Below are positions 1 through 12,700 of a stretch of DNA of 64,000 bases, piece after piece (within the stretch, counting starts at the first letter, position 1; the number at the start of each line of letters is the position of its first letter). The position numbers and the translations under genes were made by a program. Origin of the DNA: Lineus longissimus (Eukaryota > Nemertea > Pilidiophora > Heteronemertea > Lineidae); NCBI RefSeq assembly GCF_910592395.1, contig NC_088310.1, positions 16,005,501 to 16,069,500 of the forward strand. The letters are read 5' to 3'. Under the pieces are notes generated by a model. That model saw only the letters and a list, made by a program, of their open reading frames with translations. It was not told where the DNA came from and did no database searches.

Positions 1-1560
1 CCTGAAACTCCACTGACCATGTCCAACCTCTCTAAGTCGTTCTGACGAGGTCTATCATTAGATATGACTATGTATTGAGAATATGACACCATACGACACT
101 GACAATGTCAAACCTCTCTAAGTCGTTCTGATGAGGTCTATCATTAGAGATGACTATGTACTGAGAACATGACACCATACGACACTGACACTGACAATGT
201 CCAACCCCTCTAAGTCGTTCTGACGAAGTCTATCATTAGAGATGACTATGTACTGGGAACATGACACCCTGAAACTCCACTGACAGTGTCCAACCTCTCA
301 AAGTTGTTCTGACAAGGTCTATCATTAGAGATGACTATGTACTGGGAACATGACACCATACGACACTGACACTGACAATGTCCAACATCTCAAAGTTGTT
401 CTGACAAGGTCTGTCATTAGAGATGACTATGTACTGGGAACATGACACCATACGACACTGACAGTGTCCAACCTCTCAAAGTTGTTCTGACAAGGTCTAT
501 CATTAGAGATGACTATGTACTGGGAACATGACACCATACGACACTGACACTGACAATGTCCAACCTCTCTAAGTCGTTCTGACGAGGTCTATCATTAGAG
601 ATGACTATGTACTGGGAACATGACACCCTGAAACTCCACTGACAGTGTCAAACCTCTCAAAGTTGTTCTGACAAGGTCTGTCATTAGAGATGACTATGTA
701 CTGGGAACATGACACCATATGACACTGACACTGACAATGTCCAACCTCTCAAAGTTGTTCTGACAAGGTCTATCATTAGAGATGACTATGTACTGGGAAC
801 ATGACACCATACGACACTGACACTGACAATGTCAAACCTCTCTAAGTCGTTCTGATGAGGTCTATCATTAGAGATGACTATGTACTGGGAAGATGACACC
901 CTGAAACTCCACTGACAATGTCAAACCTCTCTAAGTCGTTCTGATGAGGTCTATCATTAGATATGACTATGTACTGGGAAGATGACACCCTGAAACTCCA
1001 CTGACAATGTCCAACCTCTCTAAGTCGTTCTGACGAGGTCTATCATTAGAGATGACTATGTATTGAGAATATGACACCATACGACACTGACAATGTCCAA
1101 CCTCTCTAAGTCGTTCTGATGAGGTCTATCATTAGAGATGACTATGTACTGGGAAGATGACACCCTGAAACTCCACTGACAATGTCCAACCTCTCTAAGT
1201 CGTTCTGATGAGGTCTATCATTAGAGATGACTATGTACTGGGAAGATGACACCCTGAAACTCCACTGACAATGTCAAACCTCTCTAAGTCGTTCTGACGA
1301 GGTCTATCATTAGAGATGACTATGTACTGGGAACATGACACCATACGACACTGACACTGACAATGTCCAACCTCTCTAAGTCGTTCTGATGAGGTCTATC
1401 ATTAGAGATGACTATGTACTGGGAAGATGACACCCTGAAACTCCACTGACAATGTCCAACCTCTCTAAGTCGTTCTGACGAGGTCTATCATTAGAGATGA
1501 CTATGTATTGAAAATATGACACCACTCCACTGACAATGTCAAACCTCTCTAAGTCGTTCT
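1..1560. repeat. Satellite-like tandem array, ~89-bp unit, ~18 copies
   Basis: The marker 'aagt(c/t)gttctga' recurs 18 times at about 89-bp spacing. Two junction subtypes alternate irregularly: 'ccatacgacactgacaatgt' (some with an extra 'gacact') and 'ccctgaaactccactgaca'. Sub-variants (gttgttctgacaagg versus gtcgttctgacgagg) cluster in the middle of the array. The array continues off the left edge and ends abruptly at 'gtcgttctgcagatc'. No coding potential. Confidence 0.97.
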
Positions 1561-1918
1561 GCAGATCTACGACAAGATCTACCTTTTTTGAGACTCAATG
1601 GCGACATTCAACGGCTATAGAAAATGTTGTTTTTACAGTTTCCCCACAGATTTTCCCACAGAGACAGAAACATGTACCATACAGAAAATGGGTGGGGAAC
1701 GGAATATTGAGGTGATCAAGTGCAGCAGGGCTCCTCTAACATTTAGTCTTGCCAATTTAGATGGCGGACATACCAAACAGAGGGTCTCGGATGAGTTACC
1801 GAACCACCTGAATTAGGACAGAGGCCGAATCATTTTCCCTTCGAAATAATAACTTGGGATAGCTAGGTATTTTAGAATACCTTTCATGCACTTGGAATAT
1901 ATGCCATGATACTTCATC
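1561..1918. other. Unique sequence between the satellite and its outlying unit; no gene recognised
   Basis: Contains a 72-codon plus-strand open frame (1,598-1,816) with no recognisable motif, no neighbouring splice-supported partner and biased composition. I see no supported feature. Confidence 0.5.
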
Positions 1919-2035
1919 AATGTCAAACCTCTCTGATTCGTTCTGTCGAGGTCTACCCTCATAGATGACTGTACACCTTCACGTACCTAACTGGGAACAT
2001 GCCAACACTACTAAAACAGAACATCCACTAACAAT
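1919..2035. repeat. Diverged single unit of the left-edge satellite
   Basis: 'tgtcaaacctctctgattcg', 'ttctgtcgaggtctac', 'atagatgactgta' and 'aactgggaacatg' follow the satellite order but with insertions and substitutions. It is separated from the main array by about 360 bp, so it may be an old unit outside the homogenised block. Confidence 0.8.
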
Positions 2036-4733
2036 GTCAAAATACAAATAAAAAACAACAGCTCTACATTTTCTTAACATTTAAAAATGGACATTTCTGC
2101 TCCATGCAGTAAATGTAACATCTGATTCAACTTGATTCCAAATACCCTACATTCTACTTTAATTTTGGTGGTAAGCACGAAACAGAAAAATACTTCAATA
2201 TATTGAAGACAGGCAAAAAGCCATGCTTAACAAACAATTTATAACAACTTCTACATGAAGCTATGGTACATTCATGGTGATAAGACCTGGTTGAGGTGTA
2301 GACCAAAGTGACTATTGGAATTGGAGAAGACAGACCAGAAGAAAATCTGCAACCACTCAAACCAAAGGCTGATGCCAACATCATAAGCAATAGATATTGA
2401 CTTCACATTTGGATTTAATTATCTGTTTATCTAAAAGATTATCAAATCAAATTTGTACACAATCTCATGAAGGTCTCGCACATAAAATGAGAAATATAAA
2501 TTATAGATGCCAAGCTTCCTATTAAGTAGAGGGGACTGCAGGGATACATCCAAAATAGTACACACTTGTTATATTGTTAGTCACTGTATATATTTAGCAA
2601 GAGAGCTTATTCACTTGATTATACATCATGAACATGGTATCAATTAAATGGTTCATGGACCATGTGCTAAACTTGGTCCTGGTAGTTTAACTAAGAGCTG
2701 ACTGATGAGTAAGCTGTTAGCAGTTTTCGTGGCCTTAAAAAGTAGGTCAAGGTCATCATGTTTCTTCAAGGTAAACACTTTTAACCATTATAATTGGACA
2801 ACTGTCCGATGTATTTCATTATTTGATAATCCTACAGCTTCTGGAGATGGAAACCCTGACCATACAAGGTCTTATAATGCTGACCCGGTTTTTTGTCAAC
2901 ATGTGTATATGTCTAAAAGGTATCTTCAAACCTATTTTGAATGTTATGGAACAAATAGTGATGAAATGTGTCACCCTCGTAGACAATTTAGAGTTTGCCC
3001 TCTGTGACCTTGAAAAGCAGGTCAGATCAAAACTTTGTATCTCCATTTTATTACTTGAATATGTGATGAAAAGTCAGAAATTACACTTTTAACACATTCG
3101 AGTTGATATAATAATAATTAAGGCAAAATAATATATCTGTCGAATTGAAAAGGTCAGTTTTGCATTCAGAATTGTTGGCCTCTATTTCTACCATCTCATG
3201 ACAGTTATGAAAAGCTCCGGCTCGTTAAATTACTATATCGAATGCAACCTGTCATTGGTCTACCGAGTGGTCAGCAGTTTCCTTCTGATCTGGAGACATG
3301 TATAACATAAGATGCAAGAACAGCTTAAAAGACATGACTTGACAAAAAACATGACTACGATAAATTAATGAATTACCCTGTCCGCATTAGTATTGACAGG
3401 CTGTGGTGATTGCAACAATACGGAGTACAATGAGAAGGTGCTACATGACGCTTAAACATTACACTGTGGTTATTCCTTCGTGAACAGAATATAATTTCCA
3501 ATGGCTATTTTTACGAGAATTTTGGTAGCGCATGCACATTGCGAAAACATTTAACTAAGAATTTTGTGTGGAACCAGCTCAATCACAACCAAAATCACCA
3601 TACACACATACGTATGATAGTAAAAGAAATTCTAATTCTAATTCTTAGATATTCCAATCATTTGATATACAGAGTGTGGTTCAATATTACTGTATTAACA
3701 AATGACTGATGAAGAACTGCACATATATTGTATCAAGTATGGATTGAATTATCTACTGGCATTGTGTAAACCTTGATGCTATCGATACTGTCATCCCCAG
3801 CCTTTATTCTGATCACACTGTATCAAGTTCTTCATAAACATGATAAATGAAAATAGATATGTCGCATTTTGCATTATTGTGCATGTGCAACCAAAAGTCA
3901 TGTAAAGTTAACCAGCAGCATATGGTTTGAGGTTACGTAAGAATAACCACAATGAAAAAATTAACCCTTAAGGACAATGGTCAAGTTGCTCTTTCAAGAA
4001 ATCATTAAAACCTATATCAAGTACTCCTTTCAGAAAGTGTATGAAAAAGAATGTCAAAGAGCATCCTTATCTAAATCTACAATAAGTTGAACAATAAATG
4101 AAGACAGCGGAGATTTAAAGTTCATATCATTCTTTCTGACACACGCTGTATTCATCTACATGTATGTCTTGTTTACAGAAAACGACCTCACTTTTTTTAA
4201 CAGCCCATAGTCCTATAAGGGTCAATGTAAAGATTTAAGTGAGCACATTGATTATTAATGAAAGCCTAGATAAGTTACCGTCGGCGTTGCCATCACAAGA
4301 TCAACATGAAAGGCACGCTATGAAAATATGAAGAAATAAACACAGTGATAGGCTTTTGATTAAGATAATTGTTGATACTTTTAGAAATATGAACACAGGA
4401 AAGATAAAAAATCTTAGACTTGTTAATCCAAATATGTTAAAAATTTTAAACTTAAGAGCTTACAATTCTTTTTGAAAGTAAACCAAGCTCAAATTTGTAA
4501 TAATGTCTTTAGAACATAGCAACAGTTACGTTATTCTTGGTTTTAAAAGACCTGGTCAGCATGTGGTATACCCAGCCCCTTTTTAACAATGAGGCGGTCA
4601 TAATTTAGCATTGCTATAACGCTCAGGCCAATCCAGAGCATAGGCCCACAGTGTGTAATATCTTTACTGCTTTGAATAAATGGTGTCGATTACTTAAGTG
4701 ATTGGTCAGAATACCAGAATGATGACCAGCCGG
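2036..4733. other. Non-coding flank with a partial mosaic repeat (about 2,630-3,040)
   Basis: 'ggttcatggaccatgtgcta' (about 2,650) and 'gaccttgaaaagcaggtcag' (about 3,006) are diverged pieces of the mosaic repeat family described at 28.8 kb. Three overlapping short ORFs here are read through that repeat and are not called. The rest is AT-rich; I searched it on the minus strand for the missing TMEM63 tail exon and found no convincing candidate. Confidence 0.6.
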
Positions 4734-4736
4734 TTA

Positions 4737-5230
4737 AGCTTGCAGCACACTGGACGCCAACTCCGGCGGCAAGGCGCGTTTTTTGCCGCAAGAGTCCTGA
4801 ACGCCTGAAAAATCCGTAGTGTGCTACGGACGGCGTCAGGCAAACGCCACTTGCCGCCACTTGCCGCCACTTGCCGCCACTTGCCGCCAGATATCTAGCA
4901 TGTTTGATTTTTGACGCCTGTAGCGGCGTCTGAACGCCAGTGAACGCAAGAAGAATCCAGGTGTGCTACGGATCGCCGCCAGAGTTGGCGTCAACCAGCG
5001 TCAACGGCGAGGCTTTGGCCAATCAGCTTGCGTCTTGACGTCACATGATATCAAAATGGCAGCCCCCACGATTCTTGGAAGTGGCGGAAAAGACGCTACT
5101 GGACGCCAATTCTGAGTAGGTGTGCTATGAGCGCGATCCACTGCCGCCAACTCTGGCGTCGAGCGGCGTTCAGTCGCGTTCAGTCTGACGCGCCTTGCCG
5201 CCGAAGTTGGCGTCCAGTGTGCTGCAAGCT
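4737..5230. mobile_element. Harbinger-type MITE, 494 bp, copy 1 (TTA target duplication)
   Basis: Starts AGCTTGCAGCACACTGGACG and ends with its inverse; the terminal inverted repeat is over 40 bp with few mismatches. Flanked directly by TTA on both sides (4,734-4,736 and 5,231-5,233), fitting the TWA target of PIF/Harbinger elements. GC-rich interior with 'ccacttgccg' repeated four times near 4,855-4,890. No transposase frame. An inverted relative lies at 62,948-63,390. Confidence 0.92.
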
Positions 5231-5233
5231 TTA

Positions 5234-6629
5234 CGTCAAATCTGTCAATTCATCACTAATCTAGCCAATCCAGACAGAATTCGCGCTTTAAGACATGCCT
5301 CCATTCATGAATGTGGCTGTGCAGTATTATAATCGTGGATTGGGGCATGGCCAACGGACTGGTCGTTTAAAACCGAGAATAGAGTATATTTATAATGGCA
5401 TTGTCATTGACACAGAGAGGAATCCCCGGACAAAAACTTTTACTAAAAGACCAAGCACTGTCAGTCGGGGCCAACCTGACATTCTTTAACATCACTACAT
5501 ATGTACATGTACTACATCACTACATATCATGATACATCAAGTTCAGCAGTGGTCACTTTTCTGAGGAAAGCACAAGAAAATACCAAGTAAATACTAATTC
5601 ATTTCGTCACATGAGAAATAAATTGTAAATGAAATCTCAAATGTGTTCATTTAAACTCAACCCTGCATGAATGGTTTTGTTTGATTAATTTCGCTTGGAA
5701 GAGGATTGATACACATATCTGTTCTCAAACACATCAAAAGACAGGATAGTTCCCGTAAAGTAAGATGTCAGGGAAGACATGGATATAGTAGTTAGCTCCA
5801 GGATGGTGCGAAATATTTCATATCGCTCTCAATTTCACAATTTCTCTTTGATTTTCATTCAACTTACCTCATAATGTTTAATAATCTTTACCTTATGTCC
5901 CTTTGTTTAAATCCATTCAAAACTTCACTCTGACCAAGATAAGGATGATTTTTGCAGTATATGTTTCCCATGCATAACACATGTCAAAGACTGTATGTCA
6001 TGATGATGTACTCGCAAAAGACAGTTTTGACGCTGTGCTACATCATTTAAAATCCTGTCATTTGCGCAATGGCGGCTAATCCATGTACAACGTATGTCTA
6101 GGAAAATTTCCTATTCTGTAACCAGCTTCTTGAGCGGTTGTGGTCAGAAGGCATTTTTGAATGAATTAAAACGGTGGGACAGGATATAAAGATTCATATG
6201 AGGCAGGATTGATATAATTCAGAGTGAAATGTTAGAAATGACAGCAATTGAAAACATTTCTCATCAACTTGGGGCAAACAATAGTTGAAGCTACGCGAGT
6301 ATTAAACGCATAAGAGTTAACTCAGTGAAAAAAACTAAGTGAAAAAATTACTTAGATATCAACCTGATCAAATAGATTCAGAATGATATTAACTAAAGGT
6401 ATCAGGTGCAAATCAACTTAAGTTAGTTACACACTGAATGAAAACTGAGTTAGTCTTAGTGAGGAACTAATGATGACACCAGTCAATTATATACATGTAC
6501 ATATCTTGAGATTGTAAAGGTCTAACTGAAGTGTGCAAATTGCAGCTCTGTGCATTGTTTGAAACAAAGTAGCAAGAGACTGAGCCAGGTTGGCAAAATT
6601 TGATTTGATTTGAATGCTTTTGTACCCAC
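5234..6629. other. 3' flank of TMEM63 exon 19; no gene recognised
   Basis: AT-rich sequence. The 64-codon plus-strand frame at 5,295-5,489 has no recognised motif. If TMEM63 has a further tail exon it could be here, but no acceptor plus conserved tail peptide could be recognised. Confidence 0.5.
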
Positions 6630-6745
6630 CTTGTAAGAGATTGGACTGAGGCCCTTGAACCAACCGAAGCAGACTCTCCCCAGGAAGATAATGAGAGTAA
6701 TGAACAGTGCTATCATAGAGAACACTGACAGACCATGCATCTTTT
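6630..6745 (-). CDS. TMEM63: TMEM63 exon 19 (residues 694-732, TM10)
   Basis: 116 nt from a CTTTCAG acceptor to a GTGGGT donor. It encodes [20 protein letters not shown] then [19 protein letters not shown]; 'CFGxFKxLSxxxYK' is the conserved end of the last helix and start of the C-terminal tail. If the donor is not used, translation continues about 35 codons to a stop near 6,522 (alternative terminal exon). Confidence 0.92.
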
Positions 6746-9700
6746 CTGAAAGGGAAAGCGATAAACATATTAATAACAAGTAGATGTGAGCTTTCATGCA
6801 AAGATAAAAAATACTACTTTAAAATAAGTTTGCATTACTGACCTTGATTGCAAAAAGAGGTATGTATTTTTAAAGCACAATGGTCAAACTGAGGGACAAA
6901 GAAGTAGAGTCAAGTGCAATTATTCTTCCTTCATCCATTGATGAAGTTAATACTTCATGTTCCTGCTGGTGTAGAAATGCTTGGACGTATTTGACAACAG
7001 CTTAACCTGCCAAAAGAGGCACAATCCCCAACAGCGTAATGAGATGACTGTCACCAACCTGATCGCAATATTGTGAAGAAGACCACATTGAACTGGAGAA
7101 GAATTACTGCCACAATGACGAAGTTGATGGCACTGGCATGGATATCCTTGTCAATCTTCGATGGACCATATGCAAAGTAGATGTTATATCTATCAACCAA
7201 ATGCTTCAGGGTCAAGTAGACCAGACCTGTAATGAAGAGAGAGAACAACTGAGTCAACTGAAGAATGGGAGACATTTTAGTCTGTGCTGACTAGTGGTCA
7301 AAGCATCTGCCTCACAAACGGGAGGTTAAAGGTTAAAGACACTTTGCTAGCTTGTTCTAATGTAGCCAATTAAAATAGGCTTCAATCCGTTATGCTGTAC
7401 ATCACGCCTATCTGTGGCAACTAGCCGACGAAGGTCCAGGCTCTGTAATGTATTTCATTTCCAACACTGGGGTGACTTCTAAAGAACTGCAATTCATGAA
7501 TAACTTAATTAACTGAAGATATGTCATACATCATCACAAAGCAACCTTAGCTAACACCTTTCCAAAAATCACTTTCTCCAATGATTGTACTTCTCTGGAA
7601 TTTTAACCACTTCACTGATGGAAATTTTTGACGTTATTCGGTTGACCACTGGACTTCACAGCTTCATTCCCGACAGTGACGTAATGACATGCAATGCATT
7701 ATGCATCATAGTACATTGCGTCATGACGTCATCAGACCAAAATTCCGGTCTACAGTAGCGCGAGTCTTTGCACGTCAGACCCAAATCTTCGGGCTACAGT
7801 TAAGTGAAGTGGACAGTCCACAGAAGTACAATCATAAATGCAATCAGAAATAAACTAGATATAACGCGATTGAGGCGAATTGCAATGTATGCCCCGCTCC
7901 ATGGGCACCAGTGTCAACAGGCCACTCACTAAACTGGTTTTCAAGTTATGGGGTGTTAAGGAAAGATGGCCTCTTGCTGGCCATATGAATTTCAGAGCAC
8001 GACCAAAATCGATAGGGACCCTTGCCCCATCCACCCCAACTCACTATATAAATTACAGATCAATCTGGTCACCGGTTCTTGAGTTATAGTCCGGAATAGG
8101 TTGCGGCGGACACGGAAACCAGCTGAAAACATAATGCCCCACCTCAACTTCTTTAAGCTGGGCATAATGATGATGATGATGGTGAAATGCCTTTTCCATA
8201 TTGGCGATTACGCGGCATAATATCCAAATGTAGAGAAAGGTCTTTGGTCTTCAACCAACAACAGCTGGCAAACCCATTTTTGATTAATTCATGATTAATA
8301 CATAACAAGATGGCGGCCTGGGGGCCATATTGGATATCAGGTGGGGCCAGAAAATTATACAGCACCTCCCTTACCCTATGCGATCATACCACAGAAATAT
8401 CAGTGCTTCTGGAGATATCGGTTGGAATGCTAAAAATCCAAGATGCCAACTGACGGCCATCTCGGATTTCGGATTGCCCCCAAAATCAGTAGGGAAACTC
8501 CCCTACCATAGGCCATTACACCACAAAAGCTTCAAGTCTGTCGGACATGCGGTTCATCAATTAAAGAGCGGAATGCAAAAATCTAAGATGGCGGCTGGCG
8601 GCCATATTGGATTTTGGAACGTGCCCAAAATCGATAGGGAACCTCCCCAACCGAAGACTTTTACACCACAAAATGGTTGAAGTCTGGCGGACCTCTAGTT
8701 CTTCAGGTAACGAGCGGAATGCCAAAACCTAAGATGGCGGCTGGCGAACATATTGGATTTTTGAACGCGCCCAAAATTGATAGGGAACCTCCCCCACTGA
8801 AGGCCATTACACCACTAAAGTTTGAAGTCTGTCGGACCTCTAGTTCTTCAGTAAACGAGCGGAATGCGAAAACCTAAGATGGCGGCTGGCGGCCATATTG
8901 GATTTTGAATGCGCCCAAAATCAATAGGGAACCTCCCCCACTAAAGGCCATTACACCACTAAAGTTTGAAGTCTGTCGGACCGCTAGTTCTTCAGGTAAC
9001 AAGCGGAATGCAAAAACCTAAGATGGCGGCTGGCGGCCATATTGGATTTTGGAACGCACCAAAAATCAATAGAGACCCTTTGACACACTAGGCCTATACC
9101 CCCTAAAAATTTCAAGTCAGCCGAACAAGGGGTTCTTGAGTTATAGTTCGAAATTCAGTGCCGGGGCGGCGGCCGGAAACCACCCAAGTACATAATGCCC
9201 CCACTAAGGAGGGGGCATAGTAAGAGAGTTTCATATTCTAAATTAACTTACCGAATGGTACAATTAGTGGACACGGAATGCTATAGACAACAACAACCGC
9301 AAAGATGCACAAGGTCCAAGCATATTCACAGCCGAATTGGAACTGCCATATAATAGCCTAAAGCAAGAATGAGAAGATGAATTAGTAATCTCAAATTCAA
9401 TTGTCATGATAGAGGTGGAGAATAAGTTTCAAAACTTACCGAGAAACTTGATTACTTGGGTAAGCCTCCTGATCTACTGAGAAATCAAAATATTGTGAAG
9501 GAGTAACTTCCGTCTTTTTTTCCTGTCTGCCCCTTGAATTGCCGATTTTAAATGTGGCAATATCAACGCACAGATTGGATCAGTTGTCATTTGTCTTTAT
9601 GGCACATCGGAGGTAAGCTTTATTCCGAACATTTAGATTGCAATCTACTTACTCTTTATAAGTGAAGTACTGCCAGAGTTTTTTTTCATTCGTAATCCTA

Positions 9701-12700
9701 TAGATAGGATCACGAACGACTAAAAATCAACTTTGGCATATCTGGTCTCGAAGGTAAGGATTTCAACTGACCTTTCTGACAGCAGTTTTCTCAGCAGCCG
9801 AGCGAGCAGCAAGCAGACGGATTGCATACATAAACAGCTCAGGAAACCTGATTAACTCTAGACCAGTTCCAATGAATGCTGAAGTGATCACATAGTTGAC
9901 AAAGAATGCACCATTACCAGGCAGGAATACACACCTGAAAATATAACAGGGTCTGATGAAAGGCCAAATCTTCAAACAGCGATTACAGAACAGTATATTA
10001 AGCATTGTTTAAAAAGTACATATTGTTCTTTAAAGTTGTGAAAAAAGCCGGTATAACTGAAAGACTGTACCTTTTATTATCATCCATACCGGCAAAATGA
10101 AATGTTATAATTCTACTTAAAACTTACTGCCACCTAAACTTTTTATCCTCATCAGTAATGGCCCACTCAAAGAATGCTTTGGCGCTGGAATGGAAAATGA
10201 TATCGTCATTATCATGACAGCTGATTACAACGTTTTGCATTAAAAAAAACGTCACATCATTGAAGCACCCACATCCAATAAAAGAAGCAAACTAGCCTTT
10301 GATGTTTAGCCGTAGAAAAGTTTATTTATCATAACTGCCCTTTTGATCATTAAAAGTCAACATGGTCAAGTATTATTGATATGTGACCCGTCACAGCAAA
10401 ACCAGGCACATGTCGCACGTAAGATGAGCCGAGATGACACCAGGAGATAATAGAAGAAATTGATGTCGTCAGATTTCACAAAAGGCAGACAATAGTGAAA
10501 TGAACAAACAGTCCGTCTCAACCAGCCAAAGCAACATGCGACTGGTTTTGCTAGAATGGGTCACATATTTGGTTAAGTGATACACAGAAAAGATATCCAT
10601 TTTTCCACTCTCCTTGCCCTTATACATGTCATAGTAAACACTTGCTTTGGGGCACAAGACCAATGTGCCAGTATTAAACCTGTCACCCTATTCATGTAGC
10701 ATGCAAAATGAAAACTCTGTCTCCATTTATGCATCAATCCATAACTGAGAGTTGGACTTCATGAAGGGTCTGTGGGAGCAAGTTGCAGTGATAGCAGAGC
10801 TATGATGGTCAAGTAGATTTCAATACAAACTGATTAAATGTCACTCATAACCATACCTTGTTAGTCCAAGAGACGGCAGAATAATCACCATCACCAGTAA
10901 GAAGATAAACGTTTTTCTCATCACTGCATGGTGTTCAGCCGTTCTGAAAAACAAGAAAATTGCTTAATGATTCTAAAACATCTGGGTTAAGAATGAACCG
11001 CACTTTCCAGTGTAAATGCACTATGCGCCAACGAAGCCTCGCTTTGAATTCAGCGGTTATAGTTAGGCAACCATAACCGCTTGGGTTGGTGCAAAATATG
11101 GAAGTAGTCAAAAAGCATTTAAAAACACATTATTCGTTATTCAATTTGAGATGTTTTAGAATAGAAATTGATACCTCACTTGTCAGTATTGATTGTCTCA
11201 CAATAACCACGAGGGTGGAGCTAAAATGTTGGCCAAAACCTCAGCTTTGCCTTGGTTTTTGTCTACATTTTTGCAACACCCTCGCGGTTATGGAGATACA
11301 ACCATTACCGACAGTGAGGTATCAATTCCTTAAATCAAGAAACTTGAAAGCATTATTTCCCTAGGTGTTGCTTTACAGTAGAACCTCTCTATTAAGGACA
11401 CCCTTGGGATGGACAAGTGCTGTCCTTTATAGAGAGGTGTTCTGATTAGAGAGGTCAAATTGAATGGAAACAACCAATTCGGGACCAAAACTAGTGTCCT
11501 TAATAGAGAGGTGTTGGCTAAGGGAGGTTCCACTGTATATTAACCAAGTGTTACTACGAAATGAGGTGTTTTGTCAATGGTAATTGGACTGAACACAGTA
11601 GTTTGAGGCATTACATTTCCGAGTATGCCCAGTGATTCACCAATAGTGGCTAAACACTGGCCACCTAGCGGTAGCTTATACATAAGGACAACATCTATTA
11701 CAGAGTTTGGTTGTCGATTCTTAAACATGAAATCTTTTAATGAATTAAATCAGCCAGTGCATGACAAATTCATTTAATTCATGAATGAAACAGAAATTTC
11801 ATACGAAAATTTAACAGTTAGCAGTTTTTTGAACATTTAGAATTGATCAGATTATTCCGACATGAAGATCGTGCCACAACAAAATCAATGTGGTGGACAA
11901 CCAAAATAAAATTAATTAGAAGCAGCCCCCCCCCCCAGCAGTGGCCGATTTAGCACCACCACGCGGGTCAAATGGTTAGGCGATGGAAACAATTGAATAC
12001 CTACTTTAGTCTGGGGCCTATCTATGTTATATGAAGAGAGATTTAGGGTATTACCTTGTCCAGTGGCCAATGAACTGGTCAGAATAGTAGACACAATACG
12101 GCATCAATGCGGAGATTGTCCATAGAATGAGTGTGGGCACAAACTGTACGATGATAGCACTCTGAAAAAGGTAAGGAAACATTATATGACCGTGTGATAA
12201 TAAGACATACAATTGGATTACCACTGTTATGTTAGAATCTCTTAATACGGGACACCATAGAATGCCATTGGAGACCATCATCGAAACAATTGATAATTTA
12301 ATGATGGTTTGAAGAATAAGGCCAAGAATATATTCCTTGGGCGAATAAAATATTACTTCATATTTGTGTATGTGACCTTCTACAGCAAATCCAGTCACAT
12401 GTCAACAAAATGAAACTGAGCACATGCCATTTATAAAATCCCTTTTTCATCAGCTTTAAAATGATGAACAGATCTCCCAGATATCTTCAAAATTGGTGAT
12501 TTCACAGCCATAAAAAAAGAATTTTTCAAAAGTAATGCATCAGACTAATTTTAATGCACTTAATTCAGAAAGTTCTCTGGTGAAATGTCAGGCCTAGCTC
12601 ACATAAGTCTTATAAAACTCATCTATGACAAAGTAACATGAATCTCTTGGATCATTTCATTACATTTTTAGGGTGGAAATCAACAGAGATTTAGACATCC

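Noticed and set aside
1-1560. CRISPR-like array because of the regular repeats
   Set aside because: Units are contiguous with no unique spacers, and the context is a eukaryotic satellite.
1598-1816. 72-codon plus-strand frame after the satellite
   Set aside because: No motif, no splice-supported partner and low-complexity composition; expected by chance.
2154-2390. Candidate TMEM63 tail exon on the minus strand (78-codon frame)
   Set aside because: Only a weak acceptor-like TTGCAG, no similarity to TMEM63 tails, and the phase-compatible reading soon reaches a stop without conserved residues.
7051-7058. Donor four bases downstream of the exon 18 end (GTGACA)
   Set aside because: Using it creates an in-frame TGA on joining to exon 19, so GTTGGT at 7,053-7,058 is preferred.
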